Part shown: in pieces, positions 17,272 to 26,445 of the stretch | Layout: each line of letters opens with the position of its first letter | Position numbering within the stretch: position 1 is the stretch's first letter | Source of the DNA: an uncultured Prevotella sp. | Lineage (GTDB): Bacteria > Bacteroidota > Bacteroidia > Bacteroidales > Bacteroidaceae | Length of the DNA stretch: 64,000 nucleotides | Direction of reading: 5' to 3' | NCBI GenBank assembly: GCA_900316295.1 | Contig: ONCJ01000003.1 | Location: 26,980-90,979 of the forward strand | Position numbers and translations under genes: made by a program | The notes under the pieces: model-generated | Databases searched by the model: none | What the model was told of the DNA's origin: nothing | Seen by the model: the letters and a program-made list of their open reading frames with translations, nothing else

Positions 17272-18831
17272 ATGAATAAAAAAACGATTTGGACAATAGC
17301 AGTCATCATGGGACTCTCGTTCCTGGCTCTGCTCTTCTTGCAGCTGAAATACATCGAAGAGATGGCAAAGATGAAGAAGGAGCAATTTGACGAGTCGGTC
17401 AATCGTGCATTATATCAGGCATCGCGCAATCTGGAGCTCAACGAGACTCTCCGATATCTCGAGAAGGATGTCAGCAATACCAATCGCAGAGCTTTTAGCA
17501 AGGACTCCGTAATATACGATAAGGATGGTAATATCCAGCAGTCACACCAATTTTCTGTTGCAGACAACGATGGTAATGTATACTCCTCGTTCGAATTGAA
17601 GACAATCAAGGCGAAGCCCGCGCAGACTCCGAAGGCAATGATATTGCGCAGCGACCGAAACTCAGAGAAACAAGCCAAGAAGTCGATGCAGGAGATAGTA
17701 CGCAACAGGTACATTTATCAGAAAGCCATGCTCGACGAGGTGGTATATAACATCCTCTATTCGGCATCTGATAAACCCCTCAAGGAACGTATCAACTTCA
17801 AGCTGCTCGACCAAGACCTGAAGGCTGAGATGATGAATAACGGTATCAATATCCCGTACCATTTCACGGTGTCTACTCAAGACGGACGCGAGGTATACCG
17901 CTGCCCTGACTATACCGAGGACGGCGAAGAGTATACTTACTCCCAGCTGCTCTTCCGCAACGACCCGCAGACCAAGATGGGTGTGGTCAAGGTACATTTC
18001 CCCGACATGAATAGCTACATCTTCTCCTCGGTACGATTTATGATACCAAGTATAGTGTTCACGGTGATACTGCTGCTTACCTTCCTGTTCACCATCGTCT
18101 CGGTGTTCCGTCAAAAACGACTCTCAGAGATCAAGAACGACTTCATCAATAACATGACCCACGAGCTGAAGACTCCTATCGCCAGCATATCACTCGCAGC
18201 ACAGATGCTGAACGACGAGTCGGTGGCAAAGAGCCCGCAGATGTTCAAGCACCTCGGAGGAGTTATCAACGACGACTCCAAGCGCCTGCGCTTCCTCGTA
18301 GAGAAAGTATTACAGATGTCGATGTTCGACAAGCAGAAAGTTGTCTTTAAGAAGAAACACCTCGACCTGAACGAGATGGTTGAGTCTATAGCCAACACCT
18401 TTACCCTGCGTGTCGAGCATACTGGAGGAAAGATATATACGGAGATAGAAGCTGTCGACTCAGGGATATATGTTGACGAGATACATTTCCAGAACGTGAT
18501 AAACAACCTGCTTGACAATGCGGTGAAATACCGCAAACCCGAGCAACCTCTGGATGTATATATACGCACATGGAATGACGACACCCATCTGTATTTCTCA
18601 GTTTATGACACCGGAATGGGTATCAAGCGTGATGATCTGAAGAAGATATTCGACAAGTTCTATCGCGTACATACAGGCAACCGCCACGATACCAAGGGTT
18701 TCGGCCTCGGATTGGCATACGTGAAGACTATTGTCGACCAGCATGATGGAGAGATACGAGTGGAAAGCGACTACGGTAAGGGGACAACTTTTACCATCAA
18801 GTTGCCCAAACTCAAGGATGGTCAGGCGTGA
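17272..18831 (+). CDS. rprX: Sensor histidine kinase RprX
   Basis: A 519-residue membrane histidine kinase matching Bacteroides fragilis RprX in length and layout. TM1 is at about residues 7-25, a periplasmic sensor follows (about 26-255), and TM2 is at about 256-280. The H-box is NNMTHELKTPIAS with phosphoacceptor His297; the N-box is NLLDNAVKYRKP, then DTGMGI and the glycine-rich GFGLGLAYV. It should phosphorylate RprY encoded 105 bp downstream. The signal sensed is not known. Confidence 0.9.
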   Translation: MNKKTIWTIAVIMGLSFLALLFLQLKYIEEMAKMKKEQFDESVNRALYQASRNLELNETLRYLEKDVSNTNRRAFSKDSVIYDKDGNIQQSHQFSVADNDGNVYSSFELKTIKAKPAQTPKAMILRSDRNSEKQAKKSMQEIVRNRYIYQKAMLDEVVYNILYSASDKPLKERINFKLLDQDLKAEMMNNGINIPYHFTVSTQDGREVYRCPDYTEDGEEYTYSQLLFRNDPQTKMGVVKVHFPDMNSYIFSSVRFMIPSIVFTVILLLTFLFTIVSVFRQKRLSEIKNDFINNMTHELKTPIASISLAAQMLNDESVAKSPQMFKHLGGVINDDSKRLRFLVEKVLQMSMFDKQKVVFKKKHLDLNEMVESIANTFTLRVEHTGGKIYTEIEAVDSGIYVDEIHFQNVINNLLDNAVKYRKPEQPLDVYIRTWNDDTHLYFSVYDTGMGIKRDDLKKIFDKFYRVHTGNRHDTKGFGLGLAYVKTIVDQHDGEIRVESDYGKGTTFTIKLPKLKDGQA

Positions 18832-18936
18832 AAGTCGTGTGAAGTGATATTTCGTGACAAAACATTTCTGAAACAATAGAATAGAAATATTGAGAGAGTA
18901 AAATAAAAATATTAACCAATAAAAAACCAAAGAATT

Positions 18937-19635
18937 ATGGACGAGAATCTGAAAATCTTATTGTGTGAGGACGACGAGAATTTGGGTATGCTCCTTCGTG
19001 AGTACCTTCAGGCTAAAGGCTATGCAGCAACACTCTGCCCAGACGGAGAGGTAGGCTATAGAGAGTTCCTCAAGACCAAGTATGACATCTGTGTGCTCGA
19101 TGTGATGATGCCAAAGAAAGATGGCTTCGCCCTCGCAGCCGAGATTCGTCAGGCTAACGCCGACGTACCAATCATCTTCCTGACCGCCAAGCAGCTGAAG
19201 GAAGACATCCTCGAAGGCTTCAAGATTGGTGCCGACGACTATATCACCAAGCCATTCTCTATGGAGGAGCTCGTGTTCCGTATTGAAGCTATCCTGCGCC
19301 GTGTTCGTGGCAAGAAGACCAAGGAGTCTACGCTCTATCATATCGGACGTTTCACATTCGATACTCAGAAGCAGTTGCTCACCATCGGCGACAAGCAGAC
19401 AAAACTTACCACAAAAGAGAACGAACTGCTGGCTCTGCTCTGCTCTCATGCTAATGAGATACTGCAGCGTGACTTCGCCTTGAAGACTATCTGGATAGAC
19501 GACAATTACTTCAACGCTCGTTCTATGGACGTATATATCACCAAACTGCGCAAGCACCTGCGTGATGACGACCAGATAGAGATTATCAATATACATGGTA
19601 AGGGCTATAAGCTCATCACTCCTGAGGAGGAATAA
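18937..19635 (+). CDS. rprY: OmpR-family response regulator RprY
   Basis: A 232-residue regulator: a receiver domain (residues 1-120) with acidic pocket CEDDEN, phosphoacceptor Asp55 in CVLDVMMPKKDG, Thr and Lys switch residues in FLTAK and DDYITKPFS, then an OmpR/PhoB winged-helix domain (about 130-230; ARSMDVYITKLRKHL). It is the partner of RprX. In Bacteroidetes, RprY homologues have been linked to stress and sodium-pump genes; no target site can be named here. The next gene starts 58 bp downstream after a hairpin-forming AAGGAGTTCTTTG region. Confidence 0.92.
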   Translation: MDENLKILLCEDDENLGMLLREYLQAKGYAATLCPDGEVGYREFLKTKYDICVLDVMMPKKDGFALAAEIRQANADVPIIFLTAKQLKEDILEGFKIGADDYITKPFSMEELVFRIEAILRRVRGKKTKESTLYHIGRFTFDTQKQLLTIGDKQTKLTTKENELLALLCSHANEILQRDFALKTIWIDDNYFNARSMDVYITKLRKHLRDDDQIEIINIHGKGYKLITPEEE

Positions 19636-19693
19636 GTAGTATTTAAGGGAGTTCTTTGTAAGCAAAGAACTCCTTCAAATAATATATTCGACT

Positions 19694-20404
19694 ATGAAAG
19701 GAAGAGTATTTTGCGTGGTGCTTACGGCATGGTTGATGGCGTTGGTGGCAAATGGTCAGGAGAAAACGGAGAAGGTGGTAGTAAACGTAGAGCCAACTCC
19801 GTTCAATGGGCTGGTTTGCAATCAGATGAATGAGCCTATAAAGAATGCACATATCTACGTGAGAGATGCCCGACGATATGCCGTGAGCGATCGTAAAGGT
19901 AGGTTTGGACTGACCAACGTGAGCCCTGACGACACGCTACATGTTGTAGTCAAGAAACTGCAATACGACATACCTGTGGCAGGTCGCAAGAGCATAAAGC
20001 TGAGGCTGATGGATCAGAAAAGCTATAAAGCAGAGGAAGACCAGCACCTCGTAGATGTGGGATATGGGTATGTCAAGAGGCGTGAGCATACGGGTGTGAG
20101 CAACGGCATCTCTGGCGAGGAGCTACAGCGTACTGGAGCCACCAACGTACTGATGGCGCTACAAGGTAAGATTCCTGGACTCAATGTCAGTGGGTCGGGA
20201 TTTGGCGAGCCTAACGTGTCGATGCGAGGTATCAATAGCATCAACCTGTCGCAGACTCCATTGTTTATTGTCGACGGTATTGAGGTGACTACCCTGACCA
20301 ATGTCAGCGTATGGGATGTAGACTATGTTGAGGTGCTCAAGGATGCGTCGATATACGGTTCGCGAGGTGCTAACGGAGCCATATTGGTGCACACAAAACA
20401 TTGA
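19694..20404 (+). CDS. Barrel-less TonB-dependent receptor plug protein (SusC-like N-terminus)
   Basis: A 236-residue secreted protein. A signal peptide (residues 1-21, ending VANGQ) precedes a carboxypeptidase-regulatory-like beta-sandwich (about 38-110) and a complete TonB plug domain (about 125-235) with GISGEELQRTGATNVLMALQGKIPGL, VSMRGINSIN, PLFIVDGIEV and YGSRGANGAILV. It stops exactly where the 22-strand barrel of SusC-type receptors would begin, so it cannot form a channel alone. It follows rprXY and overlaps a tiny membrane-protein gene. It could be a decoy or signalling plug, or a stable gene fragment. Confidence 0.85.
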   Translation: MKGRVFCVVLTAWLMALVANGQEKTEKVVVNVEPTPFNGLVCNQMNEPIKNAHIYVRDARRYAVSDRKGRFGLTNVSPDDTLHVVVKKLQYDIPVAGRKSIKLRLMDQKSYKAEEDQHLVDVGYGYVKRREHTGVSNGISGEELQRTGATNVLMALQGKIPGLNVSGSGFGEPNVSMRGINSINLSQTPLFIVDGIEVTTLTNVSVWDVDYVEVLKDASIYGSRGANGAILVHTKH

Positions 20405-20586
20405 TGATGAAGAAGTATTCTAAGTATCTCGGAATGGCGCTTCTGTCGTTTGGCGTGACAATTATGGCTGCCGGATTTATGTTGGGATGGACAGCGCATA
20501 ATTGGGTGACCATATCGTGTCTCTTGCTTATCGTAGTAGGTGTGGTGGTACATGTCGCCATGATGAAACGCGAGAGCAGGTATTAA
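20404..20586 (+). CDS. Small two-helix membrane protein
   Basis: A 60-residue protein with two hydrophobic segments (about 7-27 and 33-52) and a basic C-terminal MKRESRY. Its ATG overlaps the TGA of the plug gene (TGATG), suggesting translational coupling; the next codon is also ATG. The family is not recognised. It may be a membrane partner of the plug protein or of RprX. Confidence 0.65.
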   Translation: MMKKYSKYLGMALLSFGVTIMAAGFMLGWTAHNWVTISCLLLIVVGVVVHVAMMKRESRY

Positions 20587-20700
20587 GTTAAGGGGTGAGA
20601 GGTGACGGAGGGCGACCGAAGTCCAAAGGTAAAAGAGTGAAAAAATCTAAAAAGTCGGGATAAATTACGCATTACTCGTTATTTATACGCAAAATTTTCT

Positions 20701-20810
20701 TACCTTTGCAGCCGCATTTCTCGTAAGGAGTCCTTTTTGCAGGTCTTCTTTTAGGGATGCAAAGAGAAAAACTATAGTTATCATTTTAATTTTTAATTAT
20801 TTAAGGTAGT
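20701..20810 (+). promoter_or_regulatory. rpsF operon promoter and structured leader
   Basis: TACCTTTG (20701-20708) is the -7 box. The leader of about 95 nt can fold: TTTCTC (20717-20722) faces GAGAAA (20764-20769) and TTTTTGCA (20735-20742) faces TGCAAAGA (20758-20765, so the two stems compete in part). A CCG lies near the 5' end. An autoregulatory S6:S18 binding element is known in leaders of rpsF operons in several phyla; this is a candidate but the match is not proven. Confidence 0.45.
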
Positions 20811-21155
20811 ATGAATCAATACGAAACCGTTTTCATTTTGACTCCCGTTTTGTCTGATGATCAGGCAAAGGAAACGGTCGCTAAATTCAAGAACCTGCTC
20901 ACCGATGGTGGTGCTGAGATCCTGAATGAGGAGGCCTGGGGACTGAAAAAGCTGGCTTACCACATTCAGAAGAAAACCAGCGGCTTCTATTATCTGGTAG
21001 AGTTCAAGGCTGAGCCTGCTCTTATCGACAAACTCGAAGTGGCATTCCGCCGTGACGAGAAGGTGATTCGTTTTATGACAGTTAAACTTGACAAGTATGC
21101 TGTGGCTTACGCTGAGAAGCGCCGCGCAAAGCTTGGTAAAAAAGAGGAGGCTTAA
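20811..21155 (+). CDS. rpsF: 30S ribosomal protein bS6
   Basis: 114 residues, starting [16 protein letters not shown], with the ferredoxin-like fold and the conserved [14 protein letters not shown] and [14 protein letters not shown]. It binds the platform of the 30S subunit with bS18, encoded 3 bp downstream. In Bacteroidetes, bS6, bS18 and bS21 help hide the anti-Shine-Dalgarno end of 16S rRNA. Confidence 0.97.
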   Translation: MNQYETVFILTPVLSDDQAKETVAKFKNLLTDGGAEILNEEAWGLKKLAYHIQKKTSGFYYLVEFKAEPALIDKLEVAFRRDEKVIRFMTVKLDKYAVAYAEKRRAKLGKKEEA

Positions 21156-21158
21156 ACT

Positions 21159-21428
21159 ATGGCAGAGCAGAAATCAGAAATCCGTTATTTGACCGCTCCT
21201 TCTATTGATACCAAGAAGAAGAAGTATTGCCGTTTCAAGAAGAGTGGCATCAAGTACATTGACTACAAAGATCCCGAGTTCCTGAAGAAGTTCCTCAACG
21301 AGCAGGGAAAGATTCTCCCTCGCCGTATCACCGGAACATCTCTGAAGTATCAGCGTCGCGTGGCACAGGCTATCAAGCGTGCTCGTCAGATTGCTTTGCT
21401 TCCTTATGTAACCGATTTGATGAAGTAA
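21159..21428 (+). CDS. rpsR: 30S ribosomal protein bS18
   Basis: 89 residues with the core [14 protein letters not shown] and [22 protein letters not shown] (split here only by the family alignment), ending LLPYVTD. It has an N-terminal extension of about 20 residues compared with E. coli. It is the middle gene of rpsF-rpsR-rplI. Confidence 0.97.
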   Translation: MAEQKSEIRYLTAPSIDTKKKKYCRFKKSGIKYIDYKDPEFLKKFLNEQGKILPRRITGTSLKYQRRVAQAIKRARQIALLPYVTDLMK

Positions 21429-21446
21429 AAATTAGGAGGAGACAGA

Positions 21447-22019
21447 ATGGAATTAATACTGAAAGAAGATATTATCGGTCTTGGATACAAGAACGATATC
21501 GTGAATGTAAAGTCGGGTTACGGACGTAACTATCTCATACCACAGCAGAAGGCTGTCATCGCTTCGCCATCGGCTAAGAAGGTGTTGGCAGAGAATCTGC
21601 GTCAGCAGGCCAACAAGATTGCAGCACAGAAGGCTGCTGCCGAGGACAAGGCAAAGGCATTCGAGGGTGTAGCTCTTGAGATTCCTGCAAAGGTGGCTGT
21701 TACTGGTCAGCTCTATGGATCAGTAGGTGCTGCTCAGGTGGTAGAGGCTCTCGCACAGAAGGGCATCGAGGTAGACCGCAAGATCGTGACCATGAAGGAA
21801 GCTAAGAAGGTTGGCGAGTATGAGGCTATTGTTCACTTCCACAAAGAGGTAGAGGTGAAGGTGCCTGTAACCGTCGTTGCCGAGAACGCTCCAGCTCCAA
21901 AGGCTGTAGAGGCTGAGGCTCCGGTAGCAGAGGAGGCTGTGGTTGAGGCAGCTCCTGTAGCTGAGGAGACCGCTCCAGAGGTAGCACCTGAGGAGGAGGA
22001 AACTCCTGCTGAGGCATAA
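21447..22019 (+). CDS. rplI: 50S ribosomal protein bL9 with acidic Ala/Glu/Pro tail
   Basis: 190 residues; L9 is usually about 150. The N-terminal domain (MELILKEDIIGLGYKNDIV, GYGRNYLIP), the long connecting helix and the C-terminal RNA-binding domain are all present through about residue 148. Residues about 149-190 are a low-complexity tail of Ala, Glu, Val and Pro (AEAPVAEEAVVEAAPVAEE). The tail DNA is repetitive (GAGGCTCC / GCTGAGGA). An AGGAGG sequence (21435-21440) lies 7 bp before the ATG, an unusually strong Shine-Dalgarno for a phylum that rarely uses one. Confidence 0.95.
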   Translation: MELILKEDIIGLGYKNDIVNVKSGYGRNYLIPQQKAVIASPSAKKVLAENLRQQANKIAAQKAAAEDKAKAFEGVALEIPAKVAVTGQLYGSVGAAQVVEALAQKGIEVDRKIVTMKEAKKVGEYEAIVHFHKEVEVKVPVTVVAENAPAPKAVEAEAPVAEEAVVEAAPVAEETAPEVAPEEEETPAEA

Positions 22020-22066
22020 CCGAAAGACAAAAGAAATTTTCGCACTGTAAAACAGCGTTCGATAGG

Positions 22067-22103
22067 AAATCCCAATCATCCTTGTGGTGGTTGGGATTTT
22101 TTT
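22067..22103 (+). terminator. Terminator of the rpsF-rpsR-rplI operon
   Basis: AAATCCCAATCA (22067-22078) pairs with TGGTTGGGATTT (22088-22099, one G-U), followed by T up to 22103. Confidence 0.85.
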
Positions 22104-22140
22104 GAGGCAGTATAACACCGACGCATAAATATAATTAGGT

Positions 22141-22995
22141 ATGAATAGTATAATAATAGTATTGCCGATACTGACACTATTGATGTTCCAGTTAGGTTTG
22201 ACTCTACGTGTCTCTGACTTCACAATGATCGTCAGACGACCGAAGCCCGTGCTGGTTGCCCTTGCCGGACAGATTGTATTGTTGCCCGTCTTGGCATATT
22301 TAGTATCCTCTGTCGCAGTACTGCCTCCACTTTTTGCTATCGGCATGATGCTCATTGCTTGTTGCCCGGGAGGAAGCTCGTCCAATGTGTTCTCCTATCT
22401 TGCAAAGGGTGATGTGGCTTTGAGTGTGTCCCTGACAGCCATCAGTAGTGTGGTGACCCTCTTTACGCTCCCCCCGATTATGGTAATGACGATGGAGTCG
22501 GTAGGGGAAGGGTTGTCGTCAGTCAGTTTGCCTGTAAAGAACCTGTTGATCCAAAACCTTCTACTCATGTTTTTGCCGTTGTTGCTCGGTATGCTGTTCA
22601 GACACTTCCGTCAGTCTTTGGCGCAGAAGGTTGAACGAGTGTTAGGCAAGCTGGCTTTTCCAATGTTGATGTTTCTTGCAGGCTTGTTCTTCGTACAGAA
22701 TATGTCAGTCATCTGCGATAATTTTCTTGTTCTTGGAGCATCCGTAACAGCCATGTTGTTGCTTGCGGTGAGCGGCGCCTGGCTTCTTGCAAAAGTCTTC
22801 TCCCTAAAACGCCAACAGCAACGTACCATCATTATCGAGGTGGGTATGCAGAATGCGGCGCAAGCTATAGCCGTAGCATCCTCACCATTCATCTTCAATA
22901 GTGATGTGATAGCTGTGCCTGCAATCATTTACGCCTTGATGATGAATGTAATACTCCTTATCTATGTAGGAGTTGTAAAACGGCGAACCTCATGA
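22141..22995 (+). CDS. Bile acid:sodium symporter (BASS) family transporter
   Basis: A 284-residue inner-membrane protein with nine to ten hydrophobic helices. Family marks are CCPGGSSSNVFSYLAKGDVA (sodium-site region, residues about 77-96) and IIEVGMQNAAQAIAVASS in the crossover helix. Relatives move bile acids, pantoate, pyruvate or other organic acids with sodium; the substrate is not predictable. It lies alone after the ribosomal operon. Confidence 0.88.
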   Translation: MNSIIIVLPILTLLMFQLGLTLRVSDFTMIVRRPKPVLVALAGQIVLLPVLAYLVSSVAVLPPLFAIGMMLIACCPGGSSSNVFSYLAKGDVALSVSLTAISSVVTLFTLPPIMVMTMESVGEGLSSVSLPVKNLLIQNLLLMFLPLLLGMLFRHFRQSLAQKVERVLGKLAFPMLMFLAGLFFVQNMSVICDNFLVLGASVTAMLLLAVSGAWLLAKVFSLKRQQQRTIIIEVGMQNAAQAIAVASSPFIFNSDVIAVPAIIYALMMNVILLIYVGVVKRRTS

Positions 22996-23074
22996 TACGA
23001 ATGTCATGTTTGACAATACTTCCATTCGTTTTCTATAGTGATGGGATTTTTTTTATAAAATAATTCACAAAAAA

Positions 23075-23106
23075 TTTGTTTAATATATTAAAAAACCTTA
23101 CTTTTG
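23075..23106 (+). promoter_or_regulatory. Promoter of the DUF805 gene
   Basis: TTTG (23075-23078), 20 bp, TACTTTTG (23099-23106); a full match to the -33/-7 consensus. The leader is about 78 nt. Confidence 0.7.
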
Positions 23107-23189
23107 TTGCCAAATGAACACTTTAAGTTGAAAATAGAATAATTGTTTAATAATTATAATCCTAATATTTAACCTAAAAAATTACAATT

Positions 23190-23672
23190 ATGGCAACAAA
23201 AAGTTTGACATTCATGGAAGCAGTAAAGACCTGCTTCAAGAAGTATGCAACATTTAAGGGTCGCGCACGCCGCTCTGAGTTCTGGTGGTTCTACCTGTTC
23301 TGCAGCATTCCCAACTGGATTATGAGCTATATGTTCCAGTGGAAGATGGCTAAGAAGTCTGAACTTGAGTCACAGGCTATGTCAGCTCTCTTCGATCAGG
23401 ATAAGTATGATGCTTTGATGGCACAGGCTAGTTCTTTCGACACTATTTTCTACATCGTTGTGGGTATCTGTGGAGTCATTTCGTTGGCATTGATTATCCC
23501 ATCTCTCGCTGCATGGGTTCGTCGTCTGCACGACGTAGGCAAGAGCGGTCACATGCTGTGGCTCATCCTCGTCTGTGGTATTGGTGGACTTATTCCATTG
23601 GTAATGTGTATTGCTGACGGAAAGCCAGAGCCTAACCAGTATGGCGAGTCACCAAAGTACAAGCAAGAATGA
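23190..23672 (+). CDS. DUF805 membrane protein
   Basis: 160 residues. DUF805 hallmarks: an N-terminal FKGRARRSEFWWFYLF, membrane helices at about 33-45, 85-110 and 125-145, and the motif RRLHDVGKSGHMLWLIL. The biochemical role of DUF805 proteins is unknown. A second, more divergent DUF805 gene is at 60426-60917. It is transcribed alone, from a good promoter to a strong terminator. Confidence 0.9.
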   Translation: MATKSLTFMEAVKTCFKKYATFKGRARRSEFWWFYLFCSIPNWIMSYMFQWKMAKKSELESQAMSALFDQDKYDALMAQASSFDTIFYIVVGICGVISLALIIPSLAAWVRRLHDVGKSGHMLWLILVCGIGGLIPLVMCIADGKPEPNQYGESPKYKQE

Positions 23673-23704
23673 CCTGATTTGGGGAATATTGTGAATTATA
23701 TATT

Positions 23705-23735
23705 ATGGAGCGAGATTTCTCGCTCCATATTTTTT
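23705..23735 (+). terminator. Terminator after the DUF805 gene
   Basis: Perfect stem ATGGAGCGAGA / TCTCGCTCCAT (23705-23715, 23718-23728) with a two-base loop, followed by a T-run. Confidence 0.88.
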
Positions 23736-23777
23736 ATATGTTTACGCGACAAATATATTATAATAAAATCTAAATAG

Positions 23778-23809
23778 TTTTGCCAAGTCCGGGTGGTTTT
23801 GTATATTTG
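23778..23809 (+). promoter_or_regulatory. Promoter of fabD
   Basis: TTTG (23778-23781), 20 bp, TATATTTG (23802-23809), 47 bp before the ATG. Confidence 0.7.
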
Positions 23810-23856
23810 CATGATTTAATTCACGCAAGTGTAACAAACAAAAACTCAGATAAGAA

Positions 23857-24735
23857 ATGAAAGCATTTGTATTCCCAGGTCAGGGAGCCCAGTTCGTAGG
23901 AATGGGCAAAGATCTTTATGAGAGCAATCCACTCGCAAAAGAACTGTTTGATAAGGCCAACGAGGTTCTTGGCTTCAATATTACAGACATTATGTTCGAC
24001 GGTACAGCCGAAGAGCTGAAGCAGACTAAGGTGACTCAGCCAGCAGTATTCCTGCACAGTGTGATAAGCGCCCTGTGTCTTGGTGACCAGTTCCAGCCAG
24101 AGATGGTTGCAGGCCACTCTCTCGGTGAGTTCTCGGCACTCGTGGCTGCCGGAGCGCTGAGCTTCGAGGATGGTTTGAAACTCGTTCACGCTCGTGCCCT
24201 CGCCATGCAGAAGGCATGCGAGAAGACCGCCGGCACTATGGCTGCTATCATCGGACTGCCTGACGAGAAGGTAGAGGAGGTATGCGAGAGCATCGATGGT
24301 ATCGTCGTAGCAGCCAACTACAACTGCCCAGGTCAGTTGGTCATCTCTGGTGAGGTGGAGGCTGTCAACGCAGCATGTGAGAAACTGAAAGAGGCAGGAG
24401 CCAAGCGTGCCCTTCCTCTGCCAGTGAGCGGAGCCTTCCATTCGCCATTGATGCAGCCAGCCAAGGATGAGCTTCAGGCAGCTATTGAGGCGACAGAGTT
24501 TGCTGCTCCTAAGTGTCCTGTATACCAGAATGTTGACGCCCAGCCACATACCGATCCTGCTGAGATCAAGGCTAACCTGATAGCTCAGCTCACCAGTTCT
24601 GTACGCTGGACCAAGAGTGTGCAGAATATGGTTGCCGCAGGTGCTGACGATTTCACAGAATGTGGTCCAGGCAAGGCTCTGCAGGGCATGATTGGCCGTA
24701 TCGCCAAGGAAGTGTCAGCCCACGGAATTGAGTAG
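23857..24735 (+). CDS. fabD: Malonyl-CoA:ACP transacylase
   Basis: A 292-residue FabD that loads malonyl groups onto acyl-carrier protein for fatty-acid synthesis. It starts MKAFVFPGQGAQFVGMG, has the nucleophile elbow GHSLG with Ser88, and the catalytic His in PVSGAFHSPLM; Gln of GQGAQ forms the oxyanion hole. It is separated from other fab genes and followed by the GH13 gene with short CATAGTTCATAG repeats between. Confidence 0.95.
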   Translation: MKAFVFPGQGAQFVGMGKDLYESNPLAKELFDKANEVLGFNITDIMFDGTAEELKQTKVTQPAVFLHSVISALCLGDQFQPEMVAGHSLGEFSALVAAGALSFEDGLKLVHARALAMQKACEKTAGTMAAIIGLPDEKVEEVCESIDGIVVAANYNCPGQLVISGEVEAVNAACEKLKEAGAKRALPLPVSGAFHSPLMQPAKDELQAAIEATEFAAPKCPVYQNVDAQPHTDPAEIKANLIAQLTSSVRWTKSVQNMVAAGADDFTECGPGKALQGMIGRIAKEVSAHGIE

Positions 24736-24783
24736 TTCATAGTGCATAGTTCATAGTTGAATTAACGTTCAACGCTCAATGTC

Positions 24784-26445
24784 ATGAAACCTATTATTTA
24801 TCAAGTCTTTACGCGTCTCTTTGGCAATCGGAATACTACCCGTAAGGAGGATGGTACGATAGAGGAGAATGGTTGCGGAAAGATGAATGACTTCGACAGC
24901 AGAGTGCTTCGTCGCATCAAAGAGATGGGGGTAACTCATGTGTGGTATACAGGAATCATTCGTCACGCCACCACTACAGACTATTCTGCCTACGGCATAC
25001 CCCGTCAGAATCCGCAGGTGGTAAAGGGTAGGGCAGGGTCGCCATACGCTATAACCGATTATTATGACGTCGATCCCGACATCGCTACTGATGTAGACAA
25101 GCGTATGCAGGAGTTCGAGGCTCTCATAGAGCGTACCCATAAGGCAGGTCTGAAGGTGATTATCGACTTTGTTCCCAATCATGTGGCACGCCAATATCAT
25201 TCTATTTGCAAGCCGAAGGGCATCAAGGATTTAGGTGAGGACGACGACCCTACAAAGCATTTCTTCGTAAAGAACAATTTCTACTATTGTTGGGGTCAGC
25301 CTTTGGATCTGAGCGGCATTGATTCCGCACCTCTCACTTCTGCTTACACCGAGACTCCCGCTAAGGCTACAGGCAACGACCAGTTCTCATGTCGTCCCAG
25401 TCGTAACGACTGGTATGAGACGGTGAAGCTTAACTATGGTGTCGATTATTGTGATGCAGGAGGGCGATCTGAGCACTTCAACCCCATCCCCGACACGTGG
25501 CATAAGATGACTGACATACTGCTCTTCTGGGCTCACAAGGGTGTGGATGCTTTCCGTTGTGATATGGCGGAGATGGTGCCCGCAGCTTTCTGGTATTGGG
25601 CTACAGATAAGGTGAAGTTTGCCTATCCTGACATAAAGTTCATAGGCGAAGTATACAATCCTGCCCAGTATCGTAACTATATCAAGGCTGGTTTTGACTG
25701 GCTCTACGACAAGGTTGGCATGTATGACAGCATGCGTGATATCGTATGTGGCAAACGTCCTGCAGGAGACATCTCGTACAGATGGCAGGAGACAAATGAT
25801 ATAAGTGACCACATGCTCTACTTCTTGGAAAACCATGATGAGCAGCGCATTGCCAGCGACTTCTTTGTGGGCGATCCCATGCGGGCAGTACCAGGTTTTA
25901 TTGTCAGTCTGATGCTGCAGTCCAATCCTTTCATGCTCTATGCAGGACAGGAGTTTGGCGAAGCTGGGATGGACGCAGAGGGCTTTAGTGGCAAGGACGG
26001 CAGGACCACCATCTTCGACTATTGGTCAGTAGAGAGCATCCGTCGAGGATTCTTTAGTCGTCAGTCGCTCACATCCAGTCAGCGTGAGCTTGAGGCGATA
26101 TACAGGTACATGCTCAACCTCGTCAATGAGGAGAAGGCACTCTCGGATGGCGACTTCTTCGACCTTATGTATGTCAACCAGCATCTTGCCGACAATCAGT
26201 TTGCTTTCATGCGCCAGAAGGACGACGAGAATATGCTCATAATAGTCAACTTCCTTGGTGAGCCAGCCAATTGTGAGATAGTTATCCCCGATCATGCTAT
26301 CGACTATTTCGGTATCGAGCGTAAGGAATATGACGTGCTTGACGTGTTTACTGGCGACATCATACATACGGGCGTCTTTGGCGAACACTCCATCGGTGTT
26401 GTCGTGGCTCCGTACGGTGCGCGTATCTTTAAGATGAAAGTTTAG
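24784..26445 (+). CDS. GH13 alpha-amylase-family glycoside hydrolase
   Basis: A 553-residue cytoplasmic enzyme (no signal peptide) of the alpha-amylase family. The catalytic triad is visible: nucleophile Asp260 in DAFRCDMAEM, acid/base Glu289 in FIGEVYNP and Asp352 in LENHDEQR; IDFVPNHVA is conserved region I. The C-terminal part (from about 470) is a beta-sandwich. The absence of secretion signals suggests it acts on internal glucans such as glycogen or imported maltodextrins. It might be cotranscribed with fabD, though repeats of 24736-24783 lie between. Confidence 0.9.
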   Translation: MKPIIYQVFTRLFGNRNTTRKEDGTIEENGCGKMNDFDSRVLRRIKEMGVTHVWYTGIIRHATTTDYSAYGIPRQNPQVVKGRAGSPYAITDYYDVDPDIATDVDKRMQEFEALIERTHKAGLKVIIDFVPNHVARQYHSICKPKGIKDLGEDDDPTKHFFVKNNFYYCWGQPLDLSGIDSAPLTSAYTETPAKATGNDQFSCRPSRNDWYETVKLNYGVDYCDAGGRSEHFNPIPDTWHKMTDILLFWAHKGVDAFRCDMAEMVPAAFWYWATDKVKFAYPDIKFIGEVYNPAQYRNYIKAGFDWLYDKVGMYDSMRDIVCGKRPAGDISYRWQETNDISDHMLYFLENHDEQRIASDFFVGDPMRAVPGFIVSLMLQSNPFMLYAGQEFGEAGMDAEGFSGKDGRTTIFDYWSVESIRRGFFSRQSLTSSQRELEAIYRYMLNLVNEEKALSDGDFFDLMYVNQHLADNQFAFMRQKDDENMLIIVNFLGEPANCEIVIPDHAIDYFGIERKEYDVLDVFTGDIIHTGVFGEHSIGVVVAPYGARIFKMKV

